Shown: positions 63,120-64,000 of the stretch, one piece after another
Position numbering within the stretch: the stretch's first letter is position 1
Layout of the letters: every line of letters starts with the position of its first letter
Made by a program: the position numbers and the translations under genes
Assembly: GCA_964463135.1 (NCBI GenBank)
Contig: CAYXBA010000019.1
Span: forward strand, 1-64,000
Length of the DNA stretch: 64,000 bases
Reading direction: 5' to 3'
Source of the DNA: UBA6898 sp964463135
Lineage (GTDB): Bacteria; Nitrospirota; Thermodesulfovibrionia; Thermodesulfovibrionales; UBA6898
Notes under the pieces: model-generated
The model's input: only the letters and a program-made list of their open reading frames with translations
What the model was told of the DNA's origin: nothing
Databases searched by the model: none

Positions 63120-64000
63120 TCATAGCCGAAGAGAAACCTGTCTCAGGAGATCGAAAGGCCCTGTCTCTTTTGTAAGGAGTTCCAGATGCTCTGCCTTCCT
63201 TACGAGCAGACAGCCTGCAAATCCGAGTGAATTCACTGAAATGTCGTGATAGAATTCCTGCGATCGCGGCACCAGAAGCATCCATTGGTTCGTGATGAGC
63301 AGGCAGTACGGGCCGGACTGCTTCACTGTTTCTCCATCCCGGGGGCAGGACATTCCAAGTTCAGCAAGCATTTCCTTATATAAGCCGAAACTCTGCGCAA
63401 CAGGAGAGAGCGGAAATCCGCTGCGGTCCAGCTCGAACCGGGCGAAACAGTGTTGGAATGCGAAGCTGCGCAGCCGCTTTATCCTGCCAATCTCCTTCAC
63501 CTCATCAACCAAAGGCTGGATCGGTATTGCCGGTCCCTGGTCAGCAAGCGGCAGAGGAACGATCTGAAGATGCTTGTGGATCTGGCTTGCACCTGCAGCC
63601 TCTCCGCCGTTATAAAAGCCTACGGCCTCGTATTCTTCCATGCAGGTCCAGAGCGCCTCAAAATCCGGAGGGGTGAGAAGATCTTCCTGCTCCTCGAACT
63701 GTCGTGTAACGATCAGCAGATGCCGCTCCATCACATTGAACTTGTTCAAAAGCGCCAGATGCGTCGGGCTGAGGTCAGTCACGAAAAGGTCTTTTTCATA
63801 CGGAAGGAAGGGGTTGCCCTTTTTCTCCTGGGCTCGTTTCAGCCGGTCCTCGTCCTTGCGCATGAGGTTCGAGAGAATGCGCACCACGAAACGGACGCCC
63901 TTGTCCTCGACATATTCGGATGCAGTGCTGATCGGCAGCAGTGCGCCCGAGGCAAGGGCACGTGCGGATACCTCATCGATCAAGCGGAGCAGGTCGCCTT
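63120..64000 (-). CDS. Ap4A phosphorylase / ATP adenylyltransferase-like protein, 5' end cut
   Basis: At least 290 residues; the frame stays open to the window edge (GDLLRLIDEVSARALASGALLPIST at the visible start), so the N-terminus is missing. Resembles the HIT-superfamily ATP adenylyltransferases that split diadenosine tetraphosphate: KGNPFLPYEKDLFV, HLLIVTRQFEEQEDLLTPPDFEAL, GGEAAGASQIHKHLQIVPLP with the HxHxQ active-site motif, then a C-terminal domain with LLITNQWMLLVPRSQE. Stop TGA at 63120-63122. Convergent with the CBS gene. Confidence 0.88.
   Translation of the reverse strand, partial: GDLLRLIDEVSARALASGALLPISTASEYVEDKGVRFVVRILSNLMRKDEDRLKRAQEKKGNPFLPYEKDLFVTDLSPTHLALLNKFNVMERHLLIVTRQFEEQEDLLTPPDFEALWTCMEEYEAVGFYNGGEAAGASQIHKHLQIVPLPLADQGPAIPIQPLVDEVKEIGRIKRLRSFAFQHCFARFELDRSGFPLSPVAQSFGLYKEMLAELGMSCPRDGETVKQSGPYCLLITNQWMLLVPRSQEFYHDISVNSLGFAGCLLVRKAEHLELLTKETGPFDLLRQVSLRL

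Overview
Organism: a Gram-negative bacterium of moderately high GC, shown by outer-membrane machinery (RND efflux with a TolC channel, an OmpA-like lipoprotein, MacAB-type export). The unusually dense signalling content (three large hybrid histidine kinases and a complete chemosensory operon with extra modules) fits Nitrospirota or a related environmental lineage. That placement is an inference from gene content; no rRNA or tRNA gene is visible. Layout. (1) 1-3643 is the intI end of a chromosomal integron: four minus-strand cassettes and the start of a fifth, each followed by an attC site, then an attI region and a plus-strand integron integrase. The integrase is broken: its catalytic middle is replaced by a four-helix-bundle (S23/23S intervening-sequence type) gene, and the tyrosine-bearing C-terminus survives as a remnant. 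(2) 3750-12105 is an efflux operon behind a promoter with a TetR-like operator: membrane phosphoglycerol-transferase-like protein, TetR regulator, RND adaptor, RND pump and TolC-like channel. A candidate small RNA with a strong terminator follows at 12361-12462. (3) 12602-17034 has a PilT/PilU-type pilus ATPase and a MacA-MacB-like tripartite export system. (4) 17065-27977 has two paralogous Cache-PAS hybrid kinases flanking a small membrane protein, a lone hisH and a third hybrid kinase with a seven-cysteine insert. A MITE/REP-like element lies at 20181-20315. (5) 28227-33148, read leftwards, is a stress/envelope cluster (ABM-fold protein, OmpA lipoprotein, MscS channel, unknown protein, UspA). 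Upstream of it are a good sigma-54 promoter and palindromic sites at the 3' end of the adjacent sigma-54 activator gene. (6) 33354-44281 has a small unknown protein, FtsH and a giant cyclic beta-1,2-glucan synthase (NdvB type) split by a frameshift. (7) 44655-63075, read rightwards, holds glgC, a DUF4388 protein and a tightly overlapped chemosensory operon: CheY, CheA, ExeA-like AAA ATPase, CheW, an MCP with a periplasmic CxxCH motif and a C-terminal PhnD-like binding domain, a periplasmic phosphate-type binding protein, a second MCP, CheW, a HEAT-repeat protein, CheR, CheB, a coiled-coil/GAF protein and CheY. A CBS-pair protein follows. (8) A convergent Ap4A phosphorylase/ATP adenylyltransferase-like gene runs off the right edge. 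How it works together: the operon at 47298-62494 encodes a whole CheA-based pathway with an adaptation pair, two receptors and two CheY outputs but no flagellar gene. The pilT-like gene elsewhere makes twitching or another non-flagellar output plausible. The most unusual points are the heme-motif/PhnD chemoreceptor with its co-encoded binding protein, the ExeA ATPase inside the che operon, and the integrase replaced by an S23-like gene.
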